Shown: positions 17,125 through 25,608 of the stretch, piece by piece | Position numbering within the stretch: position 1 is the first letter of the stretch | Layout of the letters: each line of letters begins with the position of its first letter | Assembly: GCF_010501055.1 (NCBI RefSeq) | Contig: NZ_QVMO01000007.1 | Location: forward strand, 42,883-106,882 | DNA length: 64,000 nt | Origin: Dysgonomonas sp. 521 | GTDB lineage: Bacteria > Bacteroidota > Bacteroidia > Bacteroidales > Dysgonomonadaceae | Direction of reading: 5' to 3' | The notes under the pieces: model-generated | The model's database searches: none | What the model was told of the DNA's origin: nothing | The model's input: only the letters and a program-made list of their open reading frames with translations | Position numbers and translations under genes: made by a program

Positions 17125-18568
17125 ACAACTACAAATGAAACTTATCAATACACGTCACTTACTTTTGTTTATTATTAGCCTTGGCTTTGTAAACACCGGA
17201 TTTTCGCAGGTGGTAAGATCCGATTATTTTATGAGCACATCTTTTCTTCGGAGCAGTATGAATCCTGCGCTACGCCCCGATCAGGGATACCTTGTCGTAC
17301 CTGTTTTGCCCAGTGTAGGAGCCAATGTCCAGAGTAACAGTTTCAATCTGGACAACCTTACATTCGGGGGAGAAAACGGCAAACGCGTCACTTTTATGCA
17401 TCAGAGTGTAGATGCCAACCGTTTCTTATCCAACTTATCAGAGGATAATTATGCCGGAGCCGACGTCAATATCAAACTTCTTGCCGTGGGGTTTTACAGA
17501 GGCGACGCCTTCTGGACTTTCGATTTAGGAGTAAGGTCTCATGCCGATGTGAACATCCCCAAGGGCTTTTTCGGATTATTGAAGAAAGGGTTTGACCAGG
17601 ATAACCAAACCAGATATAACTTATCAAATTTGAGCGCGACAGGCTATGCCTTTATCGAATTGGGAGCATCTTATTCCCGCCCGTTTGTCGACAACAACCT
17701 GATGCTGGGTGCGCGTGTAAAAGTCTTGGGCGGGCTTGCCGACTTTGATTTCGATGCTCAGAACCTGGCTATAGACGCCGGCCCTGAATACTGGAGCGCA
17801 ACATCAAAAGCGACATTAAGAGGCTCTGCGCCCGGTGTACGGCCTAAATATGACAGCAAGGACAATCTGGACGGATTCGATTTCGACAGTGGTTTCAATA
17901 TTCCGGGATTCGGTCTGGGATTGGATCTGGGCGCTGTTTATGATATGAAAGATGTACTCCCTGCATTGAATGGGTTAAAGGTATCTGCCGCGATAAACGA
18001 CATCGGATTTATATCATGGTCGAAGGACAATTCCATTAACCTGCAATCGCCCGAAACGGAAGTCAGGATCACGCCTAACGATTATACCTATTTCAGCAAA
18101 AACGGCTCTTCCCTCAAAGATGTTTTCGAAGACGCCTTCGATGATATAAAGCAAGCTGTAAACCTGAAAGGGGAAACCAGAAAAAGCAGGGTTACAAAAT
18201 TGAGGATGAATATAAATGTAGGGGCTGAATATGAGATATTACAGGATAAACTATCGGCGGGAGCCCTGTATCATCTCCGTTTCGGAAATTATTTCAACCT
18301 GTCGGAATTCACTCTGTCGCTCAACTACCGCCCTTGTCACTGGTTTGCTACAAGCGCAAGTTATTCATTTGTGCACAGTAAATTCGACACTTTCGGGCTG
18401 GCGATGCATCTGGCTCCATCAAAAGGGGTTACCTTCTTCCTTGCCAGCGATTATGCGATACCACATGTTTCATCCGAATTCCTGCCAACGACAAGTAAGG
18501 CTGTCAACCTCCAGTTCGGTTTCAGTATTCCGTTAGGAAGCAAGAGATATATGAAAAGAAATATTTGA
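17114..18568 (+). CDS. DUF5723-family outer-membrane-type protein
   Basis: A 484-residue protein with signal peptide (RHLLLFIISLGFVNTGFSQ). The body is rich in alternating beta segments with features of DUF5723/PorV-like barrels (MNPALRPDQGYLVVPVLPSVG near the N-terminus; FGFSIPLG near the C-terminus). It probably forms an outer-membrane beta-barrel; the substrate or role is unknown. The given ATG overlaps the preceding stop by 11 bp. A second Met seven codons later (17135, MKLINTRHLL) begins the signal peptide more naturally and may be the real start. It ends before a strong two-way terminator. Confidence 0.82.
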   Translation: MNYKQLQMKLINTRHLLLFIISLGFVNTGFSQVVRSDYFMSTSFLRSSMNPALRPDQGYLVVPVLPSVGANVQSNSFNLDNLTFGGENGKRVTFMHQSVDANRFLSNLSEDNYAGADVNIKLLAVGFYRGDAFWTFDLGVRSHADVNIPKGFFGLLKKGFDQDNQTRYNLSNLSATGYAFIELGASYSRPFVDNNLMLGARVKVLGGLADFDFDAQNLAIDAGPEYWSATSKATLRGSAPGVRPKYDSKDNLDGFDFDSGFNIPGFGLGLDLGAVYDMKDVLPALNGLKVSAAINDIGFISWSKDNSINLQSPETEVRITPNDYTYFSKNGSSLKDVFEDAFDDIKQAVNLKGETRKSRVTKLRMNINVGAEYEILQDKLSAGALYHLRFGNYFNLSEFTLSLNYRPCHWFATSASYSFVHSKFDTFGLAMHLAPSKGVTFFLASDYAIPHVSSEFLPTTSKAVNLQFGFSIPLGSKRYMKRNI

Positions 18569-18576
18569 TATAAAAA

Positions 18577-18610
18577 TAAAAAATGGCTGTCCGGTTGGAC
18601 AGCCATTTTT
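18577..18610. terminator. Two-way intrinsic terminator
   Basis: GGCTGTCC-GGTT-GGACAGCC hairpin (18585-18604), extended by A/T pairs with A-rich and T-rich flanks on the two sides. It separates the convergent DUF5723 gene and serA. Confidence 0.85.
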
Positions 18611-18633
18611 CTTATAATAACTAAATATCAATC

Positions 18634-19557
18634 CTACTTCTTATTCACTCTGAAACGCTCGTTGCCATTCCGGATAAAATCCACGATCTGGTTAGCGGCA
18701 GCTATACCTGCGTTTGTATTAGCTTCGGCAGTCTGAGCACCCATCTTCTTCGGAGTAGAGAAATACCTTCCGGCAAACTTCTCAGCCATATCGGCATGAT
18801 TGCCCGGCATAATATCCGTTACATATTTGAAGTCCTTGCGGTCTTCCATCAACTTCACCATTTCAGCCTCGTTTATTACTTCTTTGCGGGCTGTGTTGAT
18901 AAGCAATGCATTTTTAGGCATCTTGCTCAACAAGGCATAATTGATTGAGTTCTTAGTTTCTGCCGTTGCCGGAATGTGCAATGAAACAAACTGGCAGGTA
19001 GCGTATAGGTCATCAGCCGAGTCTACGGCTTTTACGCCTTCTTCCTCTATAGCCTCCTTTGTCAGGAACGGGTCGTAAGCATACACCTCCATGCCAAAGC
19101 CTTTAGCTACGCGTGCCACATTACGCCCTACATTTCCATAAGCATGGATTCCCAGCTTCTTACCCAGAAGTTCAGTACCCGATGTTCCGTTATAGAAGTT
19201 ACGCACGGCATATACAGCCAGCCCCAGAGCCAGTTCAGCTACGGCGTTCGCATTCTGTCCCGGAGTATTCATCACACAGATATTGTTTGCCGTTGCGGCA
19301 TCGAGGTCGATATTATCAAAACCCGCGCCTGCACGCACAACTATCTTCATATCCTTTGCGGCATCCAATACCTCCTTGTCGAAAATATCGCTGCGGATAA
19401 TAGCCGCCTCTACATGAGCCACAGCATCCAGCAATTGCTTTTTCTCTGTATATTTTTCAAGTAAGACCAACTCAAAGCCCGCTTTTTCTATTACATTCCT
19501 GATTCCGCTTACAGCTTCGGCTGCAAATGGTTTATCTGTTGCTATTAGTACTTTCAT
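18634..19557 (-). CDS. serA: D-3-phosphoglycerate dehydrogenase
   Basis: First step of serine synthesis: oxidises 3-phosphoglycerate to 3-phosphohydroxypyruvate with NAD. The 307 residues are a short form with only the catalytic and nucleotide-binding domains and no C-terminal ACT domain, so serine feedback by ACT is not expected. Visible features: VVRAGAGFDNIDL substrate loop, Rossmann motif LGIHAYGNVGRNVARVAKGFG, an acidic residue after VYAYDPF consistent with NAD use, and the NTARKEVINE segment with catalytic Arg. The usual catalytic His is in PGNHADM. It lies downstream of serC on the same strand, separated by a palindromic repeat. Confidence 0.94.
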   Translation of the reverse strand: MKVLIATDKPFAAEAVSGIRNVIEKAGFELVLLEKYTEKKQLLDAVAHVEAAIIRSDIFDKEVLDAAKDMKIVVRAGAGFDNIDLDAATANNICVMNTPGQNANAVAELALGLAVYAVRNFYNGTSGTELLGKKLGIHAYGNVGRNVARVAKGFGMEVYAYDPFLTKEAIEEEGVKAVDSADDLYATCQFVSLHIPATAETKNSINYALLSKMPKNALLINTARKEVINEAEMVKLMEDRKDFKYVTDIMPGNHADMAEKFAGRYFSTPKKMGAQTAEANTNAGIAAANQIVDFIRNGNERFRVNKK

Positions 19558-19565
19558 TTATTTAG

Positions 19566-19670
19566 AGCCCCTCCTTGCCTCCCCAAAGGGGAGGTACCAG
19601 AGAGTATATTTTTTAGATTAATAATTTTACTTGGTTGATCAAAGTCCCCCTTCGGGGGATTTTAGGGGCT
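19566..19670. repeat. Palindromic repeat in the serC-serA spacer
   Basis: Outer arms AGCCCCT and AGGGGCT enclose two hairpins, CCTCCCCAAAGGGGAGG and CCCCCTTCGGGGG, joined by an A/T-rich linker. Relatives stand in the murB-murA (28109) and gltB-gltD (49829) spacers. It may attenuate or stabilise the mRNA. Confidence 0.8.
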
Positions 19671-20743
19671 TATTTCCCCACTTTATTTTCAAATTCCTTC
19701 ATCGCGTCTACCAGCGCCTGTACACCTTCTATAGGCATAGCATTGTAGATAGAAGCACGGAAACCACCTACCGAACGGTGTCCTTTCAGTTCGTAAAGTC
19801 CTCTTTCCTTTGCAAATTCAAGGAAGGCGGCTTCGTTGCCTTCATATTCCGAAGAAAGTACAAAGCACACATTCATTATAGAGCGGTCTTCCACCTGACA
19901 TGTACCTTTAAACACAGGGTTACGGTCTATTTCGTTGTACAACAGAGCCGCTTTTTCTTTATTGCGCTTGTACATGGCAGTTACACCACCATTCGCTTTC
20001 AGCCACCTTAAAGTCTGCATTGCGGCATAAACGGGTACTACAGGAGGCGTATTGAACATAGAACCGTTTTCGATATGCGTACGGTAATCCAACATACTAG
20101 GTATAGGACGGTTTACCTTACCAAGAATTTCATCTTTCACGATAACGAAAGTTACCCCTGCCGGAGCCAGATTCTTCTGTGCACCTCCGTATATCAAACC
20201 ATAGTTGGATACGTCTACCGGACGGGAGAAAATATCGGACGACATATCTGCAACCAATGTTACAGGAGAATTAATATCGGTATGCAATTCTGTACCGAAA
20301 ATCGTATTATTGGTAGTGATATGGAAATAATCGGCATCAGTCGGAATAGTATAATCCTTAGGTATATATGTGAAATTAGCAGCTTTAGACGATGCTACTT
20401 CAATTACTTCGCCAAACAATTTAGCTTCTTTCTGTGCCTTGCTTGCCCATGTCCCTGTATTCAGGTAAGCGGCCTTCTTCTCCAATAAGTTGAATGGAAC
20501 CATACAGAATTGCAGGCTGGCACCCCCACCAAGGAAAAGTACCGAATAACCCGATGGAATATCCAATAATTCTTTAAATAAATCAATCGCCTCGTCCATC
20601 ACAGCCTGAAAGTCTTTGCTCCTGTGGCTTACTTCCATCAAAGAAAAAGAGGAACCGTTAAAGTCCAAAATTGCTTTTGAAGTTTCCTCTATTGTTTGCT
20701 GAGGTAAGATTGACGGCCCTGCACTAAAATTATATTTCTTCAT
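19670..20743 (-). CDS. serC: Phosphoserine aminotransferase
   Basis: Second step of serine synthesis (also able to serve pyridoxal phosphate synthesis): PLP-dependent transfer of the amino group from glutamate to 3-phosphohydroxypyruvate. The 357-residue protein begins [14 protein letters not shown], the hallmark N-terminus. It has the [11 protein letters not shown] phosphate loop, the [10 protein letters not shown] segment and the PLP lysine in [12 protein letters not shown]. The C-terminus carries the [15 protein letters not shown] substrate-binding Arg motif. A -7 element is 53 bp upstream. First gene of the serC-serA operon. Confidence 0.97.
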   Translation of the reverse strand: MKKYNFSAGPSILPQQTIEETSKAILDFNGSSFSLMEVSHRSKDFQAVMDEAIDLFKELLDIPSGYSVLFLGGGASLQFCMVPFNLLEKKAAYLNTGTWASKAQKEAKLFGEVIEVASSKAANFTYIPKDYTIPTDADYFHITTNNTIFGTELHTDINSPVTLVADMSSDIFSRPVDVSNYGLIYGGAQKNLAPAGVTFVIVKDEILGKVNRPIPSMLDYRTHIENGSMFNTPPVVPVYAAMQTLRWLKANGGVTAMYKRNKEKAALLYNEIDRNPVFKGTCQVEDRSIMNVCFVLSSEYEGNEAAFLEFAKERGLYELKGHRSVGGFRASIYNAMPIEGVQALVDAMKEFENKVGK

Positions 20744-20796
20744 TTTTGATATAAATTAGGGAATTAAGAACTCTTCTTTTATACGTTTTAGGACCC

Positions 20797-20804
20797 CAAA
20801 ATTA
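20797..20804 (-). promoter_or_regulatory. -7 element for serC-serA
   Basis: TAATTTTG on the minus strand, exact TAnnTTTG, 53 bp before the start codon. Confidence 0.6.
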
Positions 20805-20938
20805 GTAATTATATATTAAAAATAAGTACTTTAGATAGACTTTTATTAACTAAAGTTTAAATATCTTGTCAAAATGCTCTTTACTCTTATATTTTCTGGA
20901 TTTTTTATTTATTATTACGCTTATCTCTATTGTTTTTA

Positions 20939-20946
20939 TATATTTG
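20939..20946 (+). promoter_or_regulatory. -7 element for the DUF1015 gene
   Basis: TATATTTG, giving an untranslated leader of about 120 nt before the ATG at 21074. Confidence 0.5.
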
Positions 20947-21073
20947 CATATAACAAAAAGTAAGATGTAAAAAATAGATATGAGATACAAGATACAGTTT
21001 ATTTATTAACTCGTTTACACCAACTTGTCAACTCAAAACATACTTAACCTTATAAACCCAATATTAAAACACC

Positions 21074-22318
21074 ATGGCCCGAATAAAACCATTCAAAGGA
21101 ATCAGACCACCTAAAAGCATTGTAGAGGTAGTAGTTTCACGACCATACGATGTATTAAGTTCGCTAGAAGCCCGTTTGGAAGCCGAAGGAAACGAGAAGT
21201 CGCTTTACCGTATCATAAAACCCGAAATCGATTTTGAAGAAATAATAGACGAACATCATCCCGAAGTATATGAGCGCGCCGTACAGAACTTTAATAAGTT
21301 TCAGGAAAAAGGATGGCTGGTACAAGATCCGGAAGAATACTATTATATATATGCCCAGACGATGAACGGGAAAACCCAGTACGGGCTGGTAGTATGTTCG
21401 CATGTGGAAGATTATATGACGGACAGAATAAAGAAACATGAACTGACACGCCGTGACAAGGAAGAAGACCGGATGAAGCATGTACGCATCAACAACGCGA
21501 ATATAGAACCTGTATTCTTCGCCCATCCCGACAATAAGGAACTGGACGGTATCATTACGCGGATAATAGCCACTCCCGCCGAATATGACTTTGAGGCTAC
21601 AGATGGAGTCGGACATCATTTCTGGATAATAAGCGATAAAGAGGACATAAAAAAGATAACTGAGATATTCGCGGCGATTCCAAACCTGTATATAGCAGAC
21701 GGGCATCACCGTTCGGCGGCAGCAGCACTTGTGGGCGCGGAAAAAGCAAAGCAGAATCCAAACCACAGAGGCGATGAGGAATACAATTTCTTTATGGCAG
21801 TATGCTTTCCTGACAGCCAGCTCAATATCATCGACTACAACCGTCTGGTAAAAGACCTGAACGGACTGAGCACAGCTGAATTCCTGAAAAAACTGGAAGC
21901 ACATTTTACCATAGAAGAAAAAGGTTCGGACATCGCACCTCCTACCGGATTGCATAACTTTTCCATCTATGTGGAAGGAAAATGCTACAGCCTGACGGCA
22001 AAAGAAGGGACTTATGACGATAATGACCCTATCGGCGTGCTGGACGTGACTATTTCTTCAACATATATACTTGACGAGGTTCTGGGTATAAAAGACCTGC
22101 GTTCTGATAAACGGATAGATTTTGTAGGAGGTATCAGGGGTTTGGACGAATTGAAAAAACGGGTGGATAGCGGTGAAATGAAGCTGGCTCTGGCCTTGTA
22201 TCCGGTGACAATGAAACAATTGATGGATATAGCCGATTCGGGAAATATTATGCCGCCAAAGACAACCTGGTTCGAGCCGAAATTGCGTTCGGGACTGGTA
22301 ATACATAAGCTGGAATAA
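21074..22318 (+). CDS. DUF1015 family protein
   Basis: A 414-residue cytoplasmic protein of the DUF1015 (HPSL-like) family, recognised by the N-terminal IKPFKGIRPPKS, the VSRPYDVLS segment, YIADGHHRSAAA and the C-terminal PPKTTWFEPKLRSGLVIH. The family often sits beside serA and serC in Bacteroidota, and it is divergent from serC here. That hints at serine or phosphate-ester metabolism, but no activity can be read from the sequence. The start fits the conserved N-terminus. Confidence 0.9.
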   Translation: MARIKPFKGIRPPKSIVEVVVSRPYDVLSSLEARLEAEGNEKSLYRIIKPEIDFEEIIDEHHPEVYERAVQNFNKFQEKGWLVQDPEEYYYIYAQTMNGKTQYGLVVCSHVEDYMTDRIKKHELTRRDKEEDRMKHVRINNANIEPVFFAHPDNKELDGIITRIIATPAEYDFEATDGVGHHFWIISDKEDIKKITEIFAAIPNLYIADGHHRSAAAALVGAEKAKQNPNHRGDEEYNFFMAVCFPDSQLNIIDYNRLVKDLNGLSTAEFLKKLEAHFTIEEKGSDIAPPTGLHNFSIYVEGKCYSLTAKEGTYDDNDPIGVLDVTISSTYILDEVLGIKDLRSDKRIDFVGGIRGLDELKKRVDSGEMKLALALYPVTMKQLMDIADSGNIMPPKTTWFEPKLRSGLVIHKLE

Positions 22319-22328
22319 TAAAATAAAA

Positions 22329-22479
22329 GAGGGTGTGTCATAAGTATTTTTCCATATCTTTTTGTCATGTTGAACGGAGTGAAACATCCCGTATCTGGAA
22401 GGTCGAGATTCTTCGTTGCACTCAGAATGACAAAGAGAGTAACAATTTGACAGAGATGTTTTACTTATGACACACTCTC
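22329..22479. repeat. MITE-like element, family GTGTGTCATAAGTA, copy B
   Basis: Inverted ends GAGGGTGTGTCATAAGTA (22329-22346) and TACTTATGACACACTCTC (22462-22479) differ at one position. The interior again holds TGTCATGTTGAACGGAGTGA and CAGAATGACAAAGAGAGTAA. It starts 10 bp after the DUF1015 stop, between convergent genes. Confidence 0.85.
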
Positions 22480-22515
22480 TTATTTATATTCGGTAGTGCC
22501 GCATATTCTCTCCTC

Positions 22516-22833
22516 TTATAAATATTGCGATATGGAATGATTATTTCCAATATAACGTACCAGATATATTCCGTTTTCGTATTGAAAAAACACATACCAT
22601 TGTGTATTCCGGTTCTTCTTGTATACGGCGTAATGCAACTCTTTCCCGTATTTGTCAAAATAAGAAGGTGCTTTTTTCTTGAGTTTTCGGGGCAGTGAAA
22701 TCGTGATATCACGGATCAAATCGTTTACATAATCAAAGGCCGCGTCTTCAAAACCGAAATAGTCCTTTTCGTAAAGCAATTCGATCAACTCTAAAAAATA
22801 GAGCTTCACTTCTTTCGTTAATAATACCCTCAT
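22516..22833 (-). CDS. RelE/ParE-like toxin of a type II toxin-antitoxin pair
   Basis: A 105-residue basic protein with N-terminal helices and a C-terminal beta-rich part (LHYAVYKKNRNTQWYVFFQYENG) typical of RelE/ParE-fold toxins. It ends near YLVRYIGNNHSISQYL. It would act as an mRNA interferase or gyrase poison; which one is not readable. Its ATG overlaps the antitoxin stop by 4 bp (ATGA), the usual translational coupling. Confidence 0.75.
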   Translation of the reverse strand: MRVLLTKEVKLYFLELIELLYEKDYFGFEDAAFDYVNDLIRDITISLPRKLKKKAPSYFDKYGKELHYAVYKKNRNTQWYVFFQYENGIYLVRYIGNNHSISQYL

Positions 22834-23051
22834 TTATTTTTTCTGAACATTGCTCTAATTTCAGGCTCAATTGCTTTCAAAAACTCCTCACCTGTCATGG
22901 CATTCTTTATATCCTCTTCCGAAATCAAAGGTTTTTTCGCCCCTAACTCCAATTTTTTCTTGCCTCTGGTTATAATAATTTTTTCATTCTGAGCCATATC
23001 CAGATACTTTGAGAGGTTCTGCTTAAATTCTAATTCTGTGATGACTGTCAT
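22830..23051 (-). CDS. Phd/YefM-like antitoxin
   Basis: A 73-residue protein, MTVITELEFKQNLSKYLDMA then a KIIITRGKKKLEL strand. This is the Phd/YefM N-terminal fold that binds DNA, followed by a C-terminal tail (EEFLKAIEPEIRAMF) that would wrap the toxin. A longer frame back to 23093 is rejected because the -7 element TACATTTG at 23076-23083 lies inside it; the chosen ATG is 25 bp after that element. Expected to repress its own promoter with the toxin as co-repressor. Confidence 0.8.
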   Translation of the reverse strand: MTVITELEFKQNLSKYLDMAQNEKIIITRGKKKLELGAKKPLISEEDIKNAMTGEEFLKAIEPEIRAMFRKNK

Positions 23052-23075
23052 AATTATATCTGTTTTAGCTTGATA

Positions 23076-23083
23076 CAAATGTA
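23076..23083 (-). promoter_or_regulatory. -7 element of the toxin-antitoxin operon
   Basis: TACATTTG on the minus strand. It fixes the antitoxin start at 23051. Confidence 0.6.
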
Positions 23084-23088
23084 CAAAA

Positions 23089-23142
23089 AACATCTCTAAA
23101 ACATCTCTAAAAATTTGAACAAATAAAATTTAAACAGGCTCT
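23089..23142. repeat. Right-end remnant of an AGAGYCTGTTTA-family element
   Basis: About 54 bp ending AAATTTAAACAGGCTCT. It matches the right end of the element at 45456-45640, including the CATCTCTAAAAC repeats. The left end is gone. It lies directly upstream of the toxin-antitoxin promoter. Confidence 0.65.
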
Positions 23143-23203
23143 AATAAGGACATTGTTGTAAACAAAGTCAACATTGGCTTTCTTTTTTTGTTATATAAAA
23201 AAG

Positions 23204-23211
23204 TATATTTG
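23204..23211 (+). promoter_or_regulatory. -7 element for pncB
   Basis: TATATTTG, 32 bp upstream of the pncB start codon. Confidence 0.6.
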
Positions 23212-23242
23212 TCAATTAAACAAATAACATAAAAACAGAACT

Positions 23243-24406
23243 ATGATTTTAAAACATTTTACCGACAACGACTTGTACAAGTTCTCCGTAATGCTGGCAA
23301 TACAAAAACTGTATCCGTGGGCATATGTGAAATATGCATTTACCAACCGTGGAGGGACACAGTTCCCCGAAGGGTTTGCCGAACGGATGCGCGAAGAAGT
23401 AGCCTCTATGGCAAATCTGAAACTGACACAGGAAGAAAAGCAATTCATCAAGAACAAATGCTACTTTTTCGACCCTGTATTTGTCGATTTCCTCGAAGGA
23501 TTCAGGTACAAGCCCGAAGAGGTAACCATCACCCAAAACGGCGGAGACCTGAGCGTTGTAATAGAGGGTTACTGGTACAGGACCGTACTTTGGGAAGTCC
23601 CTTTGCTGGCTATCATATCCGAGCTTTATTTCCGGATGACTGGGGCTGAGCCGCACGATGTGGAAGAAAAGGCCATAACAAAAGCGAAAGCTCTGGCCGG
23701 GATGAAAGCGGATTATTCGGAATTCGGTACCCGCCGCCGCTTTTCGTTCGATGTAGAAGATAAAGTCATAGCCGCATTGCAGGCAAATTCGGGAGAATAC
23801 TTTAAAGGTACGAGCAACGTATACTTTGCGATGAAATACAATACGATCCCAATAGGGACAATGCCGCACGAATGGTTTATGTTCCACGGAGCGGTTTTCG
23901 GCTACCGTTCGGCCAATATCAGGGGGCTGGAATCGTGGGTAGACGTATATGACGGAAGTCTGGGAATCGCCCTGACAGATACATACACCACCGATTCATT
24001 TTTCAATTCGTTCAGCCTGAAACAGGCCAAACTGTTTGACGGAGTGCGCCACGACAGCGGAGACCCTCTGACCTTTGCCGATAAAGCGATTAAGTTTTAT
24101 GAGCAAAACCGCATCGACCCGACATCAAAAACGCTTGTATTCAGCGACTCCCTGAATCTGGAAGCTGTGAAAGAAATAAAGGAACATGTAGCGGGACGCA
24201 TACACGACACTTATGGGATAGGTACATTCCTGTCTAACGATGTAGGTGCGAAAGCGCTGAATATAGTAATCAAACTGACGGATGTGAAGTTACATAAGAA
24301 GGATGCTAATTTCCTACAAGCCGTTAAGTTGTCGGATGTAGCCGGAAAACATACCGGAGACCAGAAAGAAATTGATTTGAGTCTGAGAACATTAGGCTTG
24401 GAATAA
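23243..24406 (+). CDS. pncB: Nicotinate phosphoribosyltransferase
   Basis: NAD salvage: joins nicotinate and PRPP to nicotinate mononucleotide, coupled to ATP hydrolysis through a phospho-His. The 387 residues match the bacterial type. Visible: MILKHFTDNDLYKFSVMLAI with the DNDLYKF N-terminal motif, EFGTRRRFS, the MPHEWFMFHGA segment, and GVRHDSGDP, a conserved phosphoribosyl-binding motif. VFSDSLN and the GIGTFLSND phosphate loop follow near the end. Single gene with its own promoter. A degraded oxidoreductase fragment follows directly. Confidence 0.95.
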   Translation: MILKHFTDNDLYKFSVMLAIQKLYPWAYVKYAFTNRGGTQFPEGFAERMREEVASMANLKLTQEEKQFIKNKCYFFDPVFVDFLEGFRYKPEEVTITQNGGDLSVVIEGYWYRTVLWEVPLLAIISELYFRMTGAEPHDVEEKAITKAKALAGMKADYSEFGTRRRFSFDVEDKVIAALQANSGEYFKGTSNVYFAMKYNTIPIGTMPHEWFMFHGAVFGYRSANIRGLESWVDVYDGSLGIALTDTYTTDSFFNSFSLKQAKLFDGVRHDSGDPLTFADKAIKFYEQNRIDPTSKTLVFSDSLNLEAVKEIKEHVAGRIHDTYGIGTFLSNDVGAKALNIVIKLTDVKLHKKDANFLQAVKLSDVAGKHTGDQKEIDLSLRTLGLE

Positions 24407-24411
24407 TAAGT

Positions 24412-24540
24412 CAAAATGATGAGGCCGACCTGATATCTATAGGCAGGGGACTTCTGAGGAATCCATACTTTGCATTACATGCTGCAAAGTAACTAGATGA
24501 TGAAGTAAAATATCCACCTCAGTATGAGCGGATGAGATAA
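24412..24540 (+). pseudogene. C-terminal remnant of an NADH:flavin oxidoreductase (old yellow enzyme, YqjM/NamA type)
   Basis: Starting six bases after the pncB stop, one frame reads EADLISIGRGLLRNPYFALH, then AAK, an in-frame TAA, and LDDEVKYPPQYERMR before the natural stop. The GRxLLRNPYxxLHAA motif and PPQYERAR-like ending are those of the FMN-binding C-terminus of YqjM-type enes. No N-terminal part is present, so this is a deletion relic with an extra stop. Confidence 0.75.
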
Positions 24541-24588
24541 ATCTTGGTATATTTTAACAAAAACAAAGAATAGTATAAGAATTTATGA

Positions 24589-24596
24589 TATCTTTG
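24589..24596 (+). promoter_or_regulatory. -7 element for the small lipoprotein
   Basis: TATCTTTG, 33 bp upstream of the ATG. Confidence 0.6.
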
Positions 24597-24628
24597 TCGG
24601 AATTTATTAACTAAATAATATCACATTC

Positions 24629-24973
24629 ATGAAAAAACTACTACTTCTCTTGCTGGTTATTCCGTTTATTTTCGGTTCTTGTAGCTCAGATGATGATGAC
24701 AATAATTCCCTTAATGGTACTACATGGGAGTCTTACGAAGATGAAGGGGACGGCTATATTTATAAAAGCACTCTAACTTTTTATGAATCTACTTATAGTG
24801 GATATGGCTATGAAGAATATAATGGTAAGAAATATGAATTTCAAGGTACCGGAACATATAAGTACAATCATCCGAATGTTACATTTACTGAAGACGGAGA
24901 AACCTATACAGCTAAGATATCAGGTAACAAAATGATCGTAGGCGAGGAGGATATAATTTATACAAAGAAATAG
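24629..24973 (+). CDS. Small secreted lipoprotein, lipocalin-like
   Basis: A 114-residue protein with signal peptide and lipobox (LLVIPFIFGSC, Cys18), then an Asp-rich linker (SSDDDDNN) that favours surface export in Bacteroidota. The small beta-rich domain (NGTTWESYED, TLTFYESTYSG, KISGNKMIVGEEDIIYTKK) resembles lipocalin-like or META-like domains. Function unknown. It has its own promoter. The transcript would run into the inverted-repeat element at 24991 before reaching the terminator at 25217. Confidence 0.8.
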   Translation: MKKLLLLLLVIPFIFGSCSSDDDDNNSLNGTTWESYEDEGDGYIYKSTLTFYESTYSGYGYEEYNGKKYEFQGTGTYKYNHPNVTFTEDGETYTAKISGNKMIVGEEDIIYTKK

Positions 24974-24990
24974 TAAATTTATATTTTAAA

Positions 24991-25209
24991 TAGAGTTTAT
25001 ATTCAATAAAAGAGTAAGATGCATATTTTTAGGAGTTTTAGTTGCCACGACTTTCAAGTCGTGGATAATAATACAGATAGAAAACGACTTTAGTCAAAAC
25101 ATTTTGGCTAAAGCCATTATCTGATTAGACTATTATCCTCCAGCTAAAGCAGGAGGCAATTAAATCACAGAGAATAAACCATATATAATCTTATTGAATA
25201 TAAACTCTA
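24991..25209. repeat. MITE-like element with perfect 19-bp inverted ends
   Basis: TAGAGTTTATATTCAATAA at 24991-25009 and its exact complement at 25191-25209. The 219-bp element contains small hairpins, including CCACGACTT-TC-AAGTCGTGG and CCTCC...GGAGG. It appears to have inserted between the lipoprotein gene and its terminator. No second full copy is in the window. Confidence 0.85.
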
Positions 25210-25216
25210 ATACTAA

Positions 25217-25249
25217 AAAGGCAATCTGACAAATTGCCTTTTATTTTTT
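25217..25249 (+). terminator. Intrinsic terminator
   Basis: AAAGGCAAT and ATTGCCTTT arms around a short loop, followed by TTATTTTTT. Probably the original terminator of the lipoprotein gene. Confidence 0.75.
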
Positions 25250-25302
25250 CTTCTCTGCAAGTTTATTTAAGATTATGATTCTTTTATCTCATAATACTAT
25301 TT

Positions 25303-25603
25303 ATGAGATAAAAGGGTCGCTCTGGGTTGAAGTATACTATTATAAATCAATCTTCTGTTTTGCAGTCAGGGTTCTAAGTCCACGAAGTGGGCTAATCATG
25401 GATAACTACGGGTAAAACCCGTGGAAAAATCGGATAGAGGAGAGACCGTCTCCGTAGGAGGCGAATGGCATTTATTTTTGCTATTTGCCTCCTACGGAGA
25501 CATATTCTTCTGCCAGTTCCTGCCACGGGTTTTACCCGTGGTTATCCACCTTCAGTCCCTTCGGGACAATAAGTTACTGTGCTTTTTAACCCTTGATTCG
25601 CAT
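25303..25603. repeat. Hairpin-core element, family ATGCGAATCAAGGG, core type 1, copy B
   Basis: A 301-bp element flanked on both sides by TATTT (25298-25302 and 25604-25608), a 5-bp target duplication. The right end is TTAACCCTTGATTCGCAT; the left end, ATGAGATAAAAGGGTCGC, has drifted. The core has nested inverted repeats: CCCGTGG/CCACGGG arms, GTCTCCGTAGGAGGC paired with GCCTCCTACGGAGAC, and GTCCCTTCGGGAC. The inverse-orientation copy at 33668 has the same length and nearly the same sequence. Confidence 0.85.
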
Positions 25604-25608
25604 TATTT

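Larger units (their letters stand above)
20744..21073. other. Divergent promoter region, serC / DUF1015
   Basis: About 330 bp of A/T-rich sequence with a minus-strand -7 element for serC (20797-20804) and a plus-strand one for the DUF1015 gene (20939-20946). No repeat or RNA gene is seen. Confidence 0.6.

Noticed and set aside
20744..21073. Riboswitch between serC and the DUF1015 gene
   Set aside because: Very A/T-rich with no stable paired elements or known aptamer words on either strand.
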